From the NCBI GenBank assembly GCA_020216625.1, contig JAIUYB010000211.1, positions 1 to 5,150 on the forward strand: 5,150 bases of DNA, written 5' to 3'. Within the stretch, counting starts at the first letter, position 1. Every line of letters starts with the position of its first letter. The translations under genes and the position numbers were made by a program. Below the pieces are notes generated by a model. It ran no database searches, was not told the origin of the DNA, and saw only the letters and a program-made list of their open reading frames with translations. The stretch is from Desulfarculus sp. GTDB taxonomy: Bacteria; Desulfobacterota; Desulfarculia; Desulfarculales; Desulfarculaceae. Shown here in pieces: positions 5,150-5,150 of the stretch.

Positions 5150-5150
5150 G

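Noticed and set aside
1..5150. CRISPR arrays, tRNA or rRNA genes, insertion sequences, attachment sites
   Set aside because: No repeated spacer-like units, no tRNA-like cloverleaf, no transposase or integrase and no flanking direct repeats were seen.

Overview
The window is a compact, GC-rich stretch in which every supported gene reads on the minus strand. The codon use is GC-rich, and the gene set (two MinD-type ATPases with inserted ferredoxin domains, an Mrp/NBP35 ATPase, NifX/orange-protein-like domains, a NifU-type scaffold) is typical of strict anaerobes. A sulfate-reducer-like member of the Desulfobacterota (former Deltaproteobacteria) is the best guess; this is an inference, since the window holds no phylogenetic marker.

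Layout in the direction of transcription (right to left): (1) 5149-4925, a small Gly/Arg-rich, coiled-coil protein resembling DUF5320, probably cut by the window edge; (2) a 153-base intergenic region (4924-4772) with a GC-rich dyad, an A/T-rich tract and the likely promoter; (3) 4771-4070, a DUF134 helix-turn-helix domain fused to a NifX/orange-protein-like domain; (4) 4032-3175, an Mrp/NBP35 ATPase; (5) 3178-2291 and (6) 2298-1414, two ferredoxin-containing MinD-family ATPases; (7) 1377-997, a second, stand-alone NifX/orange-protein-like protein ending in Cys-Gly5-His; (8) 970-575, a NifU-type Fe-S scaffold; (9) 517-137, a degenerate response-regulator receiver; (10) a perfect 14-bp hairpin with a short T run (92-47), the likely terminator. 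Genes 4/5 overlap by 4 bases and 5/6 by 8; the other gaps are 26-57 bases. Genes 3-9 therefore look like one operon of about 4.6 kb.

The set resembles the orange-protein (ORP) gene clusters of Desulfovibrio, in which NifX-family proteins (one of which binds a Mo-Cu sulfide cluster) are encoded with paired ferredoxin-MinD ATPases and an Mrp ATPase. A reasonable model is that the NifU-like scaffold and Mrp/NBP35 ATPase build or carry a metal-sulfur cluster, the NifX-like domains hold it, and the Fd-MinD pair couples ATP hydrolysis and redox state to the assembly. The DUF134 domain probably regulates the operon, and the pseudo-receiver may be a protein-interaction module. The least ordinary points are the DUF134-NifX fusion with a strong internal ribosome binding site at the domain junction, and the receiver that has lost its acidic pocket and conserved lysine but is kept as the last gene.
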